A DNA stretch of 61,288 bases from NCBI RefSeq assembly GCF_009720735.1, contig NZ_WNKU01000023.1:1-61288 (forward strand), in the 5' to 3' direction. The stretch comes from Heliobacterium mobile (GTDB lineage: Bacteria; Bacillota; Desulfitobacteriia; Heliobacteriales; Heliobacteriaceae). Position numbers and translations under genes: made by a program. Shown one piece after another: positions 54,801 through 61,288 of this stretch (position 1 is its first letter; each line of letters begins with the position of its first letter). The notes below the pieces were generated by a model. It saw only the letters and a list, made by a program, of their open reading frames with translations. It did not search any database and was not told where the DNA came from.

Positions 54801-56249
54801 ACCGAAAGGACCCGGTCCTTGAAACGAACCCTCGATCGGTTGAACCAAGAACTGAGCGACGCGCAGACGAAAGCTACGGAGGCCCGGACACGGGTGGCGG
54901 CCAAAGAAGAACAATTCTTCAACACCTTCACCGATGCAGCCATAGTTGACTTTGGCCGGCAGCCCCTCGAAGAGGTCGAGATTGTCCTTCATCAAGAATC
55001 ACTGCGCCTGAGTCAAGAGGGTGTGCAGGTAAAAGGGGAACGACGGCGATTAGAAAAACTTTATGCGGAATTGAACAGTGTCAAAAAAGCCTTGGAAGTG
55101 GCCCGGGGCGTCCATAAATTCGGGCGAGAAAGCATCACCGCCATATCGCTGAAGGAAGAGGACTTGAGGGAGTATCCCTATAAACGGCTGGCCTTCACGA
55201 ACGAGCTGGCCCTGCAACTGGAGAGAGCGCAAGAAAAGGTGGACCTGGAGCGCAAAACGGTGGAGCAGGAGCGCAAGCGCTTTGAAGCCTACTGCCTCCA
55301 AGAGATCAAGGATGAAAAAACGAAGCAACAAGCCGTCAACGGCATCCGGTTAAAAGACAGCTTCAGTGAAATCCACGATTGGGGATTGCGACTGCAAGAG
55401 CGGATCGAAACGGCCATCCGGATTGCCGAAGAGAGCTTGCGCAGCCTCGATGAGCAGGTGCAGATTTTCATCAACCATCTCCATTCCCACCTGGTGCGGA
55501 TCTGTGAAGAGTTGAAAGCGATTCCCAAGATGACCGCCGTCAAAGTGGAGGAGAAACGAAAAGAGATCTTCGACTTTACCGTTCCCCACTGGCCGGAACT
55601 GGAAGGGAAGACGAAGCTCCGCCAACATCTCGAATGGATGATGAAGGCACTGGAAAATGAGAAGTACCGCAACGAGCAAGGCCTGGAAGATACGGCGAAA
55701 GTGCAGGCTCAGATCGAAAGCTGGCTCCACCCGAAGCAACTGCTGCAAGTGGTCTCATCGAGCCAGGAGATCAAAGTACGCTGCCGGAAGGTCACCAATG
55801 ATAACCGCGTCAGCAGCGCCTTGACAGATTGGCCGACAAGTGAAAAGTGGTCAGGCGGGGAGAAATGGAGCAAAAACATGACCCTCTTCCTGGGCATTCT
55901 CAACTACCTTGCTGAAAAACGCCAGCATATTCGCAAAGGCCAGGGAAACCACCGCGTCGTCATCCTGGACAACCCCTTCGGCAAAGCGTCGAGCAGCCAC
56001 GTCTTAGGTCCGGTCTTCTTCATCGCCCAGCAGTTGGGTTTCCAAATGCTCGCCCTCACAGCCCATGCGGAAGGGAAATTCCTTCGCGACTATTTCCCCA
56101 TTATCTATAGCTGCCGGCTCCGCCCGACGAAAGATCCCTCCATCGCTATCGTTGAGGCGCAAAAAGAGATCCGCTACGCCTATTTTCAGGATCATGCGCC
56201 AACGAGCTTGGAGCGCTTAGAAGAGGTAGAGCAATTGACGCTGCTGTAG
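51807..56249 (+). CDS. jetC: Wadjet SMC-like ATPase JetC (MukB-like)
   Basis: About 1480 residues. The N-terminal head has Walker A ILLENGGGKSVLVQ. A long antiparallel coiled coil runs from about residue 270 to 1180, with a hinge-like interruption near the middle (FWPITLICGAADLDKVKKLV). The C-terminal head has the signature SGGEKWSKNMTLFLGIL and Walker B VVILDNPFGKASS. This is the SMC motor that extrudes plasmid loops. AAGGGA is 9 bases before ATG 51807, and ATG 51798 is in frame. The gene ends at a strong terminator. The catalytic Glu after the Walker B Asp is replaced by Asn-Pro in this reading, as in related MukB/JetC sequences, as far as I recall. Confidence 0.92.
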   Translation: MPAIAKIRLTNVQYEQGNKRYTDQTFRFDGHNGAILLENGGGKSVLVQTAAQAVIPNGILADRKLRDTLDVSAAPAHIAVEWILNDKPRQYALTCVTFYMGKEGLEYLLYAYDYPAGDKGQIENLPFVQKDRSGKRPASREEIKEYYQSMSYSHMNAKTFGTKKEYQAYLEETFQIVPSEWEAILKINGAEGGVEKFFEQCATTGQLVDRLLIPVVEQGMAGNGTKDFARLFDNHRQHFREYLELTEQTKEYQDVISRVGQVVERYSRFDREEQAYQSLQGRAKGLLLHVDEELAQSVEAQEELDRKERALQEQEKRLRQKALSLDIARLQRERSEAEERLYRCEQRRDEKQAEHRESASLLESLKLAALLEQLQDKQTDLSAYQRQLEELDHSPDIAHLQSERAQVLSQLRYHFDRLEEDFRQLQDRAQATLSELAQEEQTKKKALLEAEEKRRSLLVLCTETRTHIENKEQQMQKIVQAILHDPLREQVEEQLPHWQKRSIALGEDLNGLIADMRRWQAESEELHRQEKQVQTELTALRQDLTKWETELSTIDKQAQQLIERLHLLSPEDRELNSIYKRQPTIRARLHEARTLLEEEKNQQMEQERILLRFYDLYKDSQLFTADPGLERQCRRWQSDIPSLQLGTAFLQILLEEKPQLTLSRLYEHYPFWPITLICGAADLDKVKKLVEAAAQQWTHPVFILTEQEAQERWTTPFELPAVHVAPGQWPQISEPIPFQAWLEESRQKAAFVVEERKVLEEKLRQWHALADAVDRFWQEYDFQQIYIPLKEKISQGKGRLEELHNAVAQIDGQKQNLQRQLKEGASKKIRWEAEQADVTERYRKGLEWKRLQEERSRLTERLEGLSADEKGVAQKVDELKTQMDDLESKQRQQEKRTWELDEKLKDIRNDVDNKESQNSAPVKAELSLNLLKSRKAELTDKLQGIQQNRKSLQAMISSAEKDVHRLEQQIRRQREQFSDILQGEITFPPNGEEEIERLTERTRSLKRTLDRLNQELSDAQTKATEARTRVAAKEEQFFNTFTDAAIVDFGRQPLEEVEIVLHQESLRLSQEGVQVKGERRRLEKLYAELNSVKKALEVARGVHKFGRESITAISLKEEDLREYPYKRLAFTNELALQLERAQEKVDLERKTVEQERKRFEAYCLQEIKDEKTKQQAVNGIRLKDSFSEIHDWGLRLQERIETAIRIAEESLRSLDEQVQIFINHLHSHLVRICEELKAIPKMTAVKVEEKRKEIFDFTVPHWPELEGKTKLRQHLEWMMKALENEKYRNEQGLEDTAKVQAQIESWLHPKQLLQVVSSSQEIKVRCRKVTNDNRVSSALTDWPTSEKWSGGEKWSKNMTLFLGILNYLAEKRQHIRKGQGNHRVVILDNPFGKASSSHVLGPVFFIAQQLGFQMLALTAHAEGKFLRDYFPIIYSCRLRPTKDPSIAIVEAQKEIRYAYFQDHAPTSLERLEEVEQLTLL

Positions 56250-56351
56250 CATCTATGAAAGAACTCTTCACAATACCGACTGAACAACGTTAAAACGATA
56301 ACGATGCCTCTTTTGTATGACATTTTGCCCATTTCTCAGATAATGTAGAAA

Positions 56352-56391
56352 AAGGCCCCCTTCCGTCACATGGAAGGGGGCCTTGCCTTTT
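56352..56391. terminator. Bidirectional terminator between jetC and rsgA
   Basis: AAGGCCCCCTTCC pairs perfectly with GGAAGGGGGCCTT (13 bp) around a 7-base loop, with A and T tracts outside. It separates the convergent jetC and rsgA genes. Confidence 0.95.
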
Positions 56392-57457
56392 ATCGCTTAA
56401 AATTAAAATGTTGTTTTATCTGTTTGTGAATCTGCTTCCACTTTTCTTTCTCAGCGAGCTGCTCCCGTTGATTTTCCCGGCGGGACATGTAAGCCAGCTC
56501 TTTTTGGAGCTTAACATAGCTTTCATATCGACTGGCATCCAAATCCCCACGCTGTAAAGCATTCTGGACGGCACAACCGGGTTCTTGCTCGTGGCGACAG
56601 TCCCGGAACCGGCACTGTTCGGCCAAGGCCAAAATATCTTCAAAGGCGTCTTGGATACCTTCAGAAGATCCCGTCATGTGCAGTTCCCGCATGCCTGGGG
56701 TGTCGATGAGAATCCCGCCCCCGGGCAAGAGGATCATCTCCCGGTGGGTGGTGGTATGTCGTCCCCGGTCGTCGTCAGCCCGGACAGATTGGGTTTTCTG
56801 GAGTTCTTCTCCCATCAGGCAGTTGATCAAGGTCGACTTACCGACTCCGGAAGAGCCGAGCAGGGCAACCGTCTGTCCGGTCGTCACATAGCGCATCAAA
56901 TCCGTTACCCCTGCACCGGTCATCGCACTGACCGGGTGGATAGGGACACCGAAAGCGACCGTTTCGACGGCGGAGATTTTTTCATCCAAATCTGCACAGA
57001 GATCGGCCTTGCTGAGCACGATGACGGGGCTGGCACCGCTGTCCCAAGCTAAAGTGATATAGCGTTCCATGCGCCGCAGATTGAAGTCCCGGTTTAGGGC
57101 CATCACGAGAAAGACCGTGTCCACGTTGGAGGCGACGATCTGCTCATCCGATGTCTTGCCGGCTATCTTACGGGAAAACTTGGTCTGGCGAGGGAGCAAG
57201 GCGTGAATGACAGCCTGCTCACCGGGAAGGGAACGGTTGAGAACCACCCAGTCACCGACAGCCGGGAAGTCTTGCCGGCCTTGCGCCTGGTACAGATATT
57301 TTCCGGAGACGGCGGCGAGGGTTTCTCCGTCTTCACAATAGACACGGTAAAGATGGGTATGCTCCACAGCTACCCGGCCCACGCGGTAGACTTGTTCATC
57401 ATAGGCAGAAAAATGGTGGGCAAAGTGTTCATTCCAACCGAGAATAGAAAGTTTCAA
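56390..57457 (-). CDS. rsgA: Ribosome small subunit-dependent GTPase A
   Basis: A 355-residue circularly permuted GTPase that matures the 30S subunit. Order: OB fold (YLYQAQGRQDFPAVGDWVVL); G4 LSKADLC; G1 LLGSSGVGKSTLIN; switch region RGRHTT; G3 IDTPGMREL; zinc-binding CRFRDCRHEQEPGCAV. The permutation G4-G1-G3 and the Cys-Cys-His-Cys zinc site are diagnostic. I chose TTG 57457 because AAGGAGG lies 8 bases upstream; the frame is open to 57484. A long hairpin lies in its upstream region. Confidence 0.95.
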   Translation of the reverse strand: MKLSILGWNEHFAHHFSAYDEQVYRVGRVAVEHTHLYRVYCEDGETLAAVSGKYLYQAQGRQDFPAVGDWVVLNRSLPGEQAVIHALLPRQTKFSRKIAGKTSDEQIVASNVDTVFLVMALNRDFNLRRMERYITLAWDSGASPVIVLSKADLCADLDEKISAVETVAFGVPIHPVSAMTGAGVTDLMRYVTTGQTVALLGSSGVGKSTLINCLMGEELQKTQSVRADDDRGRHTTTHREMILLPGGGILIDTPGMRELHMTGSSEGIQDAFEDILALAEQCRFRDCRHEQEPGCAVQNALQRGDLDASRYESYVKLQKELAYMSRRENQREQLAEKEKWKQIHKQIKQHFNFKR

Positions 57458-57489
57458 TGGGGTTTCCTCCTTGACCAAGTTCAATCGAT

Positions 57490-57533
57490 GGTCGCAGAAG
57501 GTCCCCTTATGCCTGTCAGGGGAATCTGCGACC
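57490..57533. promoter_or_regulatory. Long stem-loop upstream of rsgA
   Basis: GGTCGCAGA (57490-57498) and TCTGCGACC (57525-57533) form a perfect 9-bp outer stem. An inner TCCCCT/AGGGGA stem (57502-57507 and 57518-57523) encloses a 10-base loop. It lies 33 bases upstream of the rsgA start codon on the minus strand, with no T-tract after it on either side. Confidence 0.55.
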
Positions 57534-57639
57534 TAGCAGCTAAAAACCTCGGCAGGCGTAAATACAGACATCAATCCCACTCCTTCTACTAAACTATGGA
57601 AACATTATACACCCTGGACGGACCCAAGTATACGAGAGA

Positions 57640-57762
57640 TGTACGCGCGACGTGGCGCAGCTACAGGAAATCTTTAACCACTCGTCGCCCGGTGTCACAC
57701 TTCGATACATCGGTATCAACCAGGATATTATCGACCGGGCACTGGACGATTTCAGTCTTTAA
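57640..57762 (+). pseudogene. C-terminal remnant of a tyrosine recombinase (integrase)
   Basis: The frame ending at TAA 57760 reads RDVAQLQEIFNHSSPGVTLR then YIGINQDIIDRALDDFSL. This is the end of a phage/ICE-type tyrosine recombinase: HSSPxxTLRYIGI contains the conserved His and the catalytic Tyr. Everything upstream of about 57640, including the core-binding and most catalytic residues, is missing. The frame upstream (HPGRTQVYERC) does not look like integrase. A 16-bp-stem terminator follows immediately. It is evidence of a decayed mobile element here. Confidence 0.75.
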
Positions 57763-57808
57763 AAACGAAAGAGCGACAGGCATATCCTCGCCGTCGCTCT
57801 TTCGTTTT
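57762..57808. terminator. Perfect-stem terminator after the integrase remnant
   Basis: AAAACGAAAGAGCGAC pairs perfectly with GTCGCTCTTTCGTTTT (16 bp), active in either direction. Confidence 0.9.
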
Positions 57809-57879
57809 ACAAATTCATCAGAACGTATGTTTTAACATTACCCCGTTTGCGATATAATGTTCGCGTGGGAGGGGGTTGT

Positions 57880-58149
57880 ATGTTCGAATGTCAAGAAGAA
57901 AAGTACAGCCAGATCGCGCCGGACCTTGACTACACCGAATCGATGTCCAATAACCAAACCGCGATAAAAGTGAGTGTGGATGGCGGGGTCACCTGGTCAA
58001 AGATCACGGTTGATCTATTGCAAAGCTTGGAGGAATCCGGCCTAAAACCCGGATATCTCGTATTACATAATGGCGAACGATACCATGTCACCACGTTAGA
58101 TGACGGCACCATGGCCATGGCCAAAGAAGCCCGGAGGAATCGCAAATGA
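57880..58149 (+). CDS. Hypothetical protein of 89 residues
   Basis: Not recognised. It has an acidic N-terminus and a central strand-rich part (AIKVSVDGGVTWSKITVDLL, YHVTTLDDGTMAMAKEARR). GGAGGGGG lies 5 bases before ATG 57880. Its end overlaps the next gene as ATGA, so the two form a small operon located directly after the integrase remnant. The pair may be leftover accessory genes of the element that carried the integrase. Confidence 0.6.
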   Translation: MFECQEEKYSQIAPDLDYTESMSNNQTAIKVSVDGGVTWSKITVDLLQSLEESGLKPGYLVLHNGERYHVTTLDDGTMAMAKEARRNRK

Positions 58150-58493
58150 GCCGGAGCAAAAGAGTCATGGAACAACGAGTGGCTGAGTTTTATCGTTCCA
58201 ATAAACTCTGGCGAACGAGTTTTTTCCTTCCAGAACATCGGGAAGGGACGATACAAGGCAGGCTAACATCCCTTGCCGAGCAGTTATCCACGCCTTCTGA
58301 AACGAAACGGGAGGAAATGGAGCACATCTTGGCAAAGGCAATGCGAAACCAAGAGGAAATTCGGATTCGGTTGCAGGATGGGATATGGTTGTCTGCGATA
58401 CCAGTAACGGTCATAGCGGGCAGGCTATACACTTTGGTCAACGGTGAGGATAGGGAAATACGACTCAGCGAGATTATGGATGCGCAGGAATGA
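58146..58493 (+). CDS. Hypothetical protein of 115 residues, faintly YolD-like
   Basis: A helical basic N-terminus (residues 1-70) is followed by a beta section IRIRLQDGIWLSAIPVTVIA then GRLYTLVNGEDREIRLSEIM. That C-terminal pattern of short strands ending in an IxLxxI helix recalls YolD-like proteins, which are often linked to Y-family polymerase genes, but the resemblance is weak and no polymerase is nearby. It overlaps the preceding gene by 4 bases. Confidence 0.55.
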   Translation: MSRSKRVMEQRVAEFYRSNKLWRTSFFLPEHREGTIQGRLTSLAEQLSTPSETKREEMEHILAKAMRNQEEIRIRLQDGIWLSAIPVTVIAGRLYTLVNGEDREIRLSEIMDAQE

Positions 58494-58625
58494 TGTATCG
58501 ATAATCGGCAGGCATACGATACTCGGCTTGCACATATACTTAAGAAGAGAGCATTCCCTTTCCGCCGTCGAAAGAAAAACGCTGGCTGCCGCAAGAAAGT
58601 TTTTGCGGAAGGGAATAAGTATAGA

Positions 58626-58862
58626 TTGAGCCTGATTATCGTTTTGTTTGCCGCGTCGATCATCTCGTATTTTTTGATCGACGATATTTTGGATATGTTG
58701 ATCGCTTGGCACAAGCCGAAAAAACGGCGCAAGCAGTCTACGCGCGAACTGCCGACGCGTGTGGAGGTCGCCGCGACATCGGAGGTTATCCCTATACCCA
58801 CGGACAAACGTGCCTCAAGGCCTGGGCGTGATCCGCCACGTCGAAAAAACAAAATCAAATGA
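58626..58862 (+). CDS. Possible small membrane protein of 78 residues
   Basis: One predicted transmembrane helix (SLIIVLFAASIISYFLIDDI) is followed by a strongly basic, proline-containing cytoplasmic tail (KPKKRRKQSTRE). The start is TTG with GGAAGGG 12 bases upstream, which is long. No family was recognised. It may be spurious, but the hydrophobic-then-basic arrangement is typical of real short membrane proteins. Confidence 0.4.
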   Translation: MSLIIVLFAASIISYFLIDDILDMLIAWHKPKKRRKQSTRELPTRVEVAATSEVIPIPTDKRASRPGRDPPRRKNKIK

Positions 58863-58864
58863 AC

Positions 58865-58893
58865 AGCCCTCCGCGGATGTAGTGCGGTGGGCT
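58865..58893. terminator. Hairpin between convergent small genes
   Basis: AGCCCTCCGC pairs with GCGGTGGGCT (one mismatch) between the 78-residue ORF and the leftward MNT gene. No long T-tract is present. Confidence 0.5.
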
Positions 58894-59218
58894 ATTGGTC
58901 ATTACCGTGAGTGAATGCTTCATGTAAGTCGAAGATCAGTTTCCTATCACGAAGCACATTATTTCGAATGCGTTCCGTAAGACCCATCTCGGTAGTTAAG
59001 TCAACTTTACGCTGTAATGATTCTTCCAGTTTCTCTTTTAGTTCTACGAAAGAAAATAGAGATAGTTTCTCTTTCGAACCACCGTACTCAATCAGAAGGT
59101 CAACGTCACTCGTTTCCTTTTGTTCCCCACGGGCGAATGAACCGAACATATAAGCTCGAACAATACCGTACTTTTTGAGAATGGGTTCCGATTTTTCTTT
59201 TATTTCATAAAAATCCAT
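58892..59218 (-). CDS. MNT-type nucleotidyltransferase (MntA antitoxin-like)
   Basis: A 108-residue minimal nucleotidyltransferase. The motif MFGSFARGEQKETSDVDLLI gives GS plus the DxD metal site, and DLTTEMGLTERIRNNVLRDR is the usual C-terminal part. Such proteins often neutralise an adjacent HEPN toxin by AMPylation. No HEPN/DUF86 gene is adjacent, so here it is an orphan or acts alone. ATG 59218 has GAAGGGAC 7 bases upstream; the open frame extends to 59242. Confidence 0.85.
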   Translation of the reverse strand: MDFYEIKEKSEPILKKYGIVRAYMFGSFARGEQKETSDVDLLIEYGGSKEKLSLFSFVELKEKLEESLQRKVDLTTEMGLTERIRNNVLRDRKLIFDLHEAFTHGNDQ

Positions 59219-59263
59219 TTTGAAAGTCCCTTCAGAAAACAAGGGCTTTATAGGTCTTATGCT

Positions 59264-59611
59264 TTACGCTAAGGCCAATACCAACTGTTGCGGCTGAATT
59301 CGTTCGTAATCATTCATAATAGACATTCCAGTTGCCTGTAGAAGGGTTTCCCATTCTGAATTTAAGCTGATCATACGAATCACCGGTGAAGAAATTTCTA
59401 ATTGGGGAGAAGAAGGTGTGCCTCCGATAGTAATATGAAGGATATCTGTTCGATTCATTATTTTTTCATGAGTAGCGAACAACTTATGTAACGCAATGAT
59501 CCTCTTAATCAGTTCTCGAACCCGATGTGCGGTAAAATCGGACAACCAATCACTTATGTGTTTGTTGTACAAATCGGTATCTTTTCGAAATGACACTTCA
59601 GCGACAAGCAT
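59264..59611 (-). CDS. Unknown protein, possibly the 3' part of a frameshifted gene
   Basis: 115 residues beginning MLVAEVSFRKDTDLYNKHIS, helical in the first half and strand-rich in the second (HITIGGTPSSPQLEISSPVI). Not recognised. It overlaps the upstream ORF by 58 bases in another frame. GAAGGGAG stands 9 bases before its ATG, so it could be an independent gene. Its position 45 bases upstream of the MNT start makes it a candidate partner of that protein, though it has no HEPN RxxxxH motif. Confidence 0.5.
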   Translation of the reverse strand: MLVAEVSFRKDTDLYNKHISDWLSDFTAHRVRELIKRIIALHKLFATHEKIMNRTDILHITIGGTPSSPQLEISSPVIRMISLNSEWETLLQATGMSIMNDYERIQPQQLVLALA

Positions 59612-59820
59612 ATTCCGAAACTCCCTTCAAATGAATTAGGTGTTTTCAGTATATCTGCTTGTACAAAGACCGTCATCGGGTGTAAAATCGCTTTATTTGT
59701 CGATAAAAGACGCATTCCCTTAATTGAGCTCATTATCCGTAGTATGGTGCCGGAGGGCTGAAGTTCATATTGATATTGACCATAGCTCTTGATAAAATGC
59801 AATTCCGTCTGCTCCGCCAT
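59554..59820 (-). CDS. Unknown protein of 88 residues, upstream half of a possible split gene
   Basis: Starts MAEQTELHFIKSYGQYQYEL at ATG 59820, only 4 bases from the start of tRNA-Thr on the opposite strand. Mostly beta (TILRIMSSIKGMRLLSTNKA). The C-terminal residues after SFEGSFG lose character where the downstream ORF begins in another frame. Either two overlapping genes or one gene broken by a frameshift near 59590-59610 would explain this. No family was recognised. Confidence 0.4.
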   Translation of the reverse strand: MAEQTELHFIKSYGQYQYELQPSGTILRIMSSIKGMRLLSTNKAILHPMTVFVQADILKTPNSFEGSFGICLSLKCHFEKIPICTTNT

Positions 59821-59823
59821 AAC

Positions 59824-59899
<76 letters not shown>

Positions 59900-59946
59900 T
59901 TGGTTCATATATTGTGGGTTTTAAGGCTTAAAATTGATTGGCCAGC

Positions 59947-60021
59947 GCGGAAGTAGCTCAGTGGTAGAGCATCGCCTTGCCAAGGCGAGGGTCGCGAGTT
60001 CGAATCTCGTCTTCCGCTCCA
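59947..60021 (+). tRNA. tRNA-Gly (GCC)
   Basis: A 75-nt cloverleaf with acceptor GCGGAAG/CTTCCGC, anticodon loop TTGCCAA (anticodon GCC), T-arm GAGTTCGAATCTC and an encoded CCA. Confidence 0.97.
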
Positions 60022-60065
60022 TGTGGTATTCGTTTTGGCCTCCACATAAATAGACAGAGCGAAGA

Positions 60066-60128
60066 CAATGGAGCAGGTGCTAGAAAGGACTGTGGCACCC
60101 CTTCTGCCGGTTCAATTCCGGACCATTG
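60066..60128 (+). pseudogene. tRNA-like remnant in the tRNA cluster
   Basis: CAATGG (60066-60071) and CCATTG (60123-60128) form an acceptor-like stem, and a perfect TTCAATT T-loop sits between CCGG and CCGG. The middle is about 10 nt too short, has no normal anticodon arm, and no CCA follows. It looks like a decayed tRNA gene between functional ones. Confidence 0.4.
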
Positions 60129-60171
60129 AATGATCCTGCAAAAAATCGATTAAAACGTTTAAGTCAGGATT

Positions 60172-60222
60172 CCCTTTCTTGTTTTAAGAAGAAATTCTTT
60201 AGACAATCCGAAAGGGTTTTTT
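60172..60222 (+). terminator. Weak terminator-like structure within the tRNA cluster
   Basis: CCCTTTC (60172-60178) and GAAAGGG (60210-60216) can pair around an inner AAGAA/TTCTT hairpin, followed by TTTTTT. Confidence 0.4.
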
Positions 60223-60239
60223 ATTGCTCATCACAAAAC

Positions 60240-60316
60240 GCCGCTGTAGCTCAGGGCGGCAGAGCGTATGCTTGGTAAGGATAAGGTCACCGGTTCAACC
60301 CCGGTCAGTGGCTCCA
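60240..60316 (+). tRNA. tRNA-Thr (GGT)
   Basis: A 77-nt cloverleaf with acceptor GCCGCTG/CAGTGGC, anticodon loop TTGGTAA (anticodon GGT), T-arm ACCGGTTCAACCCCGGT and an encoded CCA. The anticodon stem TATGC/GGATA has a G-G mismatch at its fourth pair. Confidence 0.9.
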
Positions 60317-60324
60317 GGAGAGAA

Positions 60325-60407
60325 GCGAGAGTGGCGGAACTGGCAGACGCGCACGTTTGAGGGGCGTGTGGGCAACCGTGAGGGTTCAAATCCCTCCTTT
60401 CGCACCA
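60325..60407 (+). tRNA. tRNA-Leu (GAG)
   Basis: An 83-nt class II tRNA with acceptor GCGAGAG/CTTTCGC, anticodon loop TTGAGGG (anticodon GAG), a long variable arm, T-arm GAGGGTTCAAATCCCTC and an encoded CCA. Confidence 0.95.
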
Positions 60408-60755
60408 GAAGTTACCGGTTGAAAAGGTGGGCCAGTAGTGATAATCTATAACTCCTGTCGCGGACAGGACGTATTCATCAGGGTAAAAACACAAGCGGTT
60501 AGAAACCGTGTGTGGCCTTTTTCAAAAGGTTATTAAGCAAAATAAACGAAATGCTTAAAAGTACCAGTTGAAATTAGGAATACGAAATGATATTATAGTC
60601 CTCCACCCGACAAACGGGCAAGAAAAACTTGGGTCCTTGAAAATCGAACAGTTGTAAAGCAAAGCGTGCGACTTAAGTCAATTCGGCCTGCGTAAGCAGG
60701 ACGGACGATGATTTCAATTATTAAGAGCTTGACTCAAGCTTTATCTACAAAATTT
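60408..60755 (+). promoter_or_regulatory. rRNA operon promoter and leader
   Basis: This 348-bp gene-free stretch contains a promoter TTGAAA (60568-60573), 17 bases, TATTAT (60591-60596). In the leader GTCCTTGAAAATCGAACAG (from 60633) resembles a boxA-type antitermination element. Two hairpins follow, CCTGC-GTAA-GCAGG (near 60690) and AGCTTGA-C-TCAAGCT (near 60728), the second likely part of the 16S processing stem. Confidence 0.7.

Positions 60756-61288
<533 letters not shown>

Noticed and set aside
58190-58858. Minus-strand ORF of 222 residues
   Set aside because: It lies opposite two or three plus-strand genes with better start signals, and its translation shows no family pattern.
60231-60494. 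Minus-strand ORF of 87 residues containing ERRDLNPHGCPHAPQTC
   Set aside because: It is antisense to tRNA-Thr and tRNA-Leu. This peptide type is a well-known false translation of tRNA-Leu complements.

Overview
The window is a chromosomal segment of a low-to-mid G+C Firmicute. It has strong AAGGAGG-type ribosome binding sites, frequent GTG/TTG starts, a homotetramer-type glutamate synthase small subunit, RsgA and CshA-like genes, and the 5' third of a Clostridia-like 16S rRNA at the right edge. A heliobacterial or Peptococcaceae-like host is my best guess, but I could not search databases.

Layout. 0.2-5.5 kb: a nitrilase-superfamily hydrolase, then an HPt protein, a membrane hybrid histidine kinase with two receiver domains and a receiver-GGDEF diguanylate cyclase, which form a phosphorelay/c-di-GMP module. 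5.8-16.1 kb: housekeeping and accessory genes, namely a DEAD-box helicase with a 12-residue-repeat tail, YwbE, a UroD-family protein behind a possible attenuator, a 39-residue protein, a Tat-type amidohydrolase, a zinc-ribbon membrane protein, a glutamate synthase small subunit and a CshA-like helicase.

16.2-45.3 kb: a contractile injection system (CIS, Afp/PVC/eCIS family). A leftward operon carries the two-domain AAA+ ATPase, the DUF4255 cap protein and a beta-rich accessory protein. From a shared 507-bp intergenic region a rightward operon encodes sheath, tube 1, an assembly-chaperone-like protein that probably frameshifts into a DUF6760 extension, tube 2, a giant repetitive 1.9-kb-residue-class protein (about 1889 aa), LysM adaptor, hub, spike, gp25, two large baseplate-wedge paralogues, a tail-protein-I-like protein and a conserved CIS protein. 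It is followed by a leftward PAAR-like (DUF4280) and MORN-repeat membrane protein pair and a rightward membrane protein with a degenerate nucleotide-cyclase domain. No cargo toxin, ordinary tape measure or fibre is recognisable.

45.6-56.3 kb: hrpB and then a complete Wadjet anti-plasmid system in the order jetD-jetA-jetB-jetC. 56.4-59.8 kb: rsgA, the C-terminal stub of a tyrosine recombinase and small genes including an orphan MNT-type nucleotidyltransferase. 59.8-61.3 kb: tRNA-Thr, Gly, Thr and Leu, a tRNA-like remnant, an rRNA promoter and leader, and the start of 16S rRNA.

The most novel parts are the giant repeat protein occupying a fixed slot of the CIS operon, the U UUU UUC slippery site that links the chaperone to DUF6760, a Shine-Dalgarno/hairpin arrangement before the sheath gene, and the pseudo-cyclase and MORN membrane proteins attached to the CIS locus.
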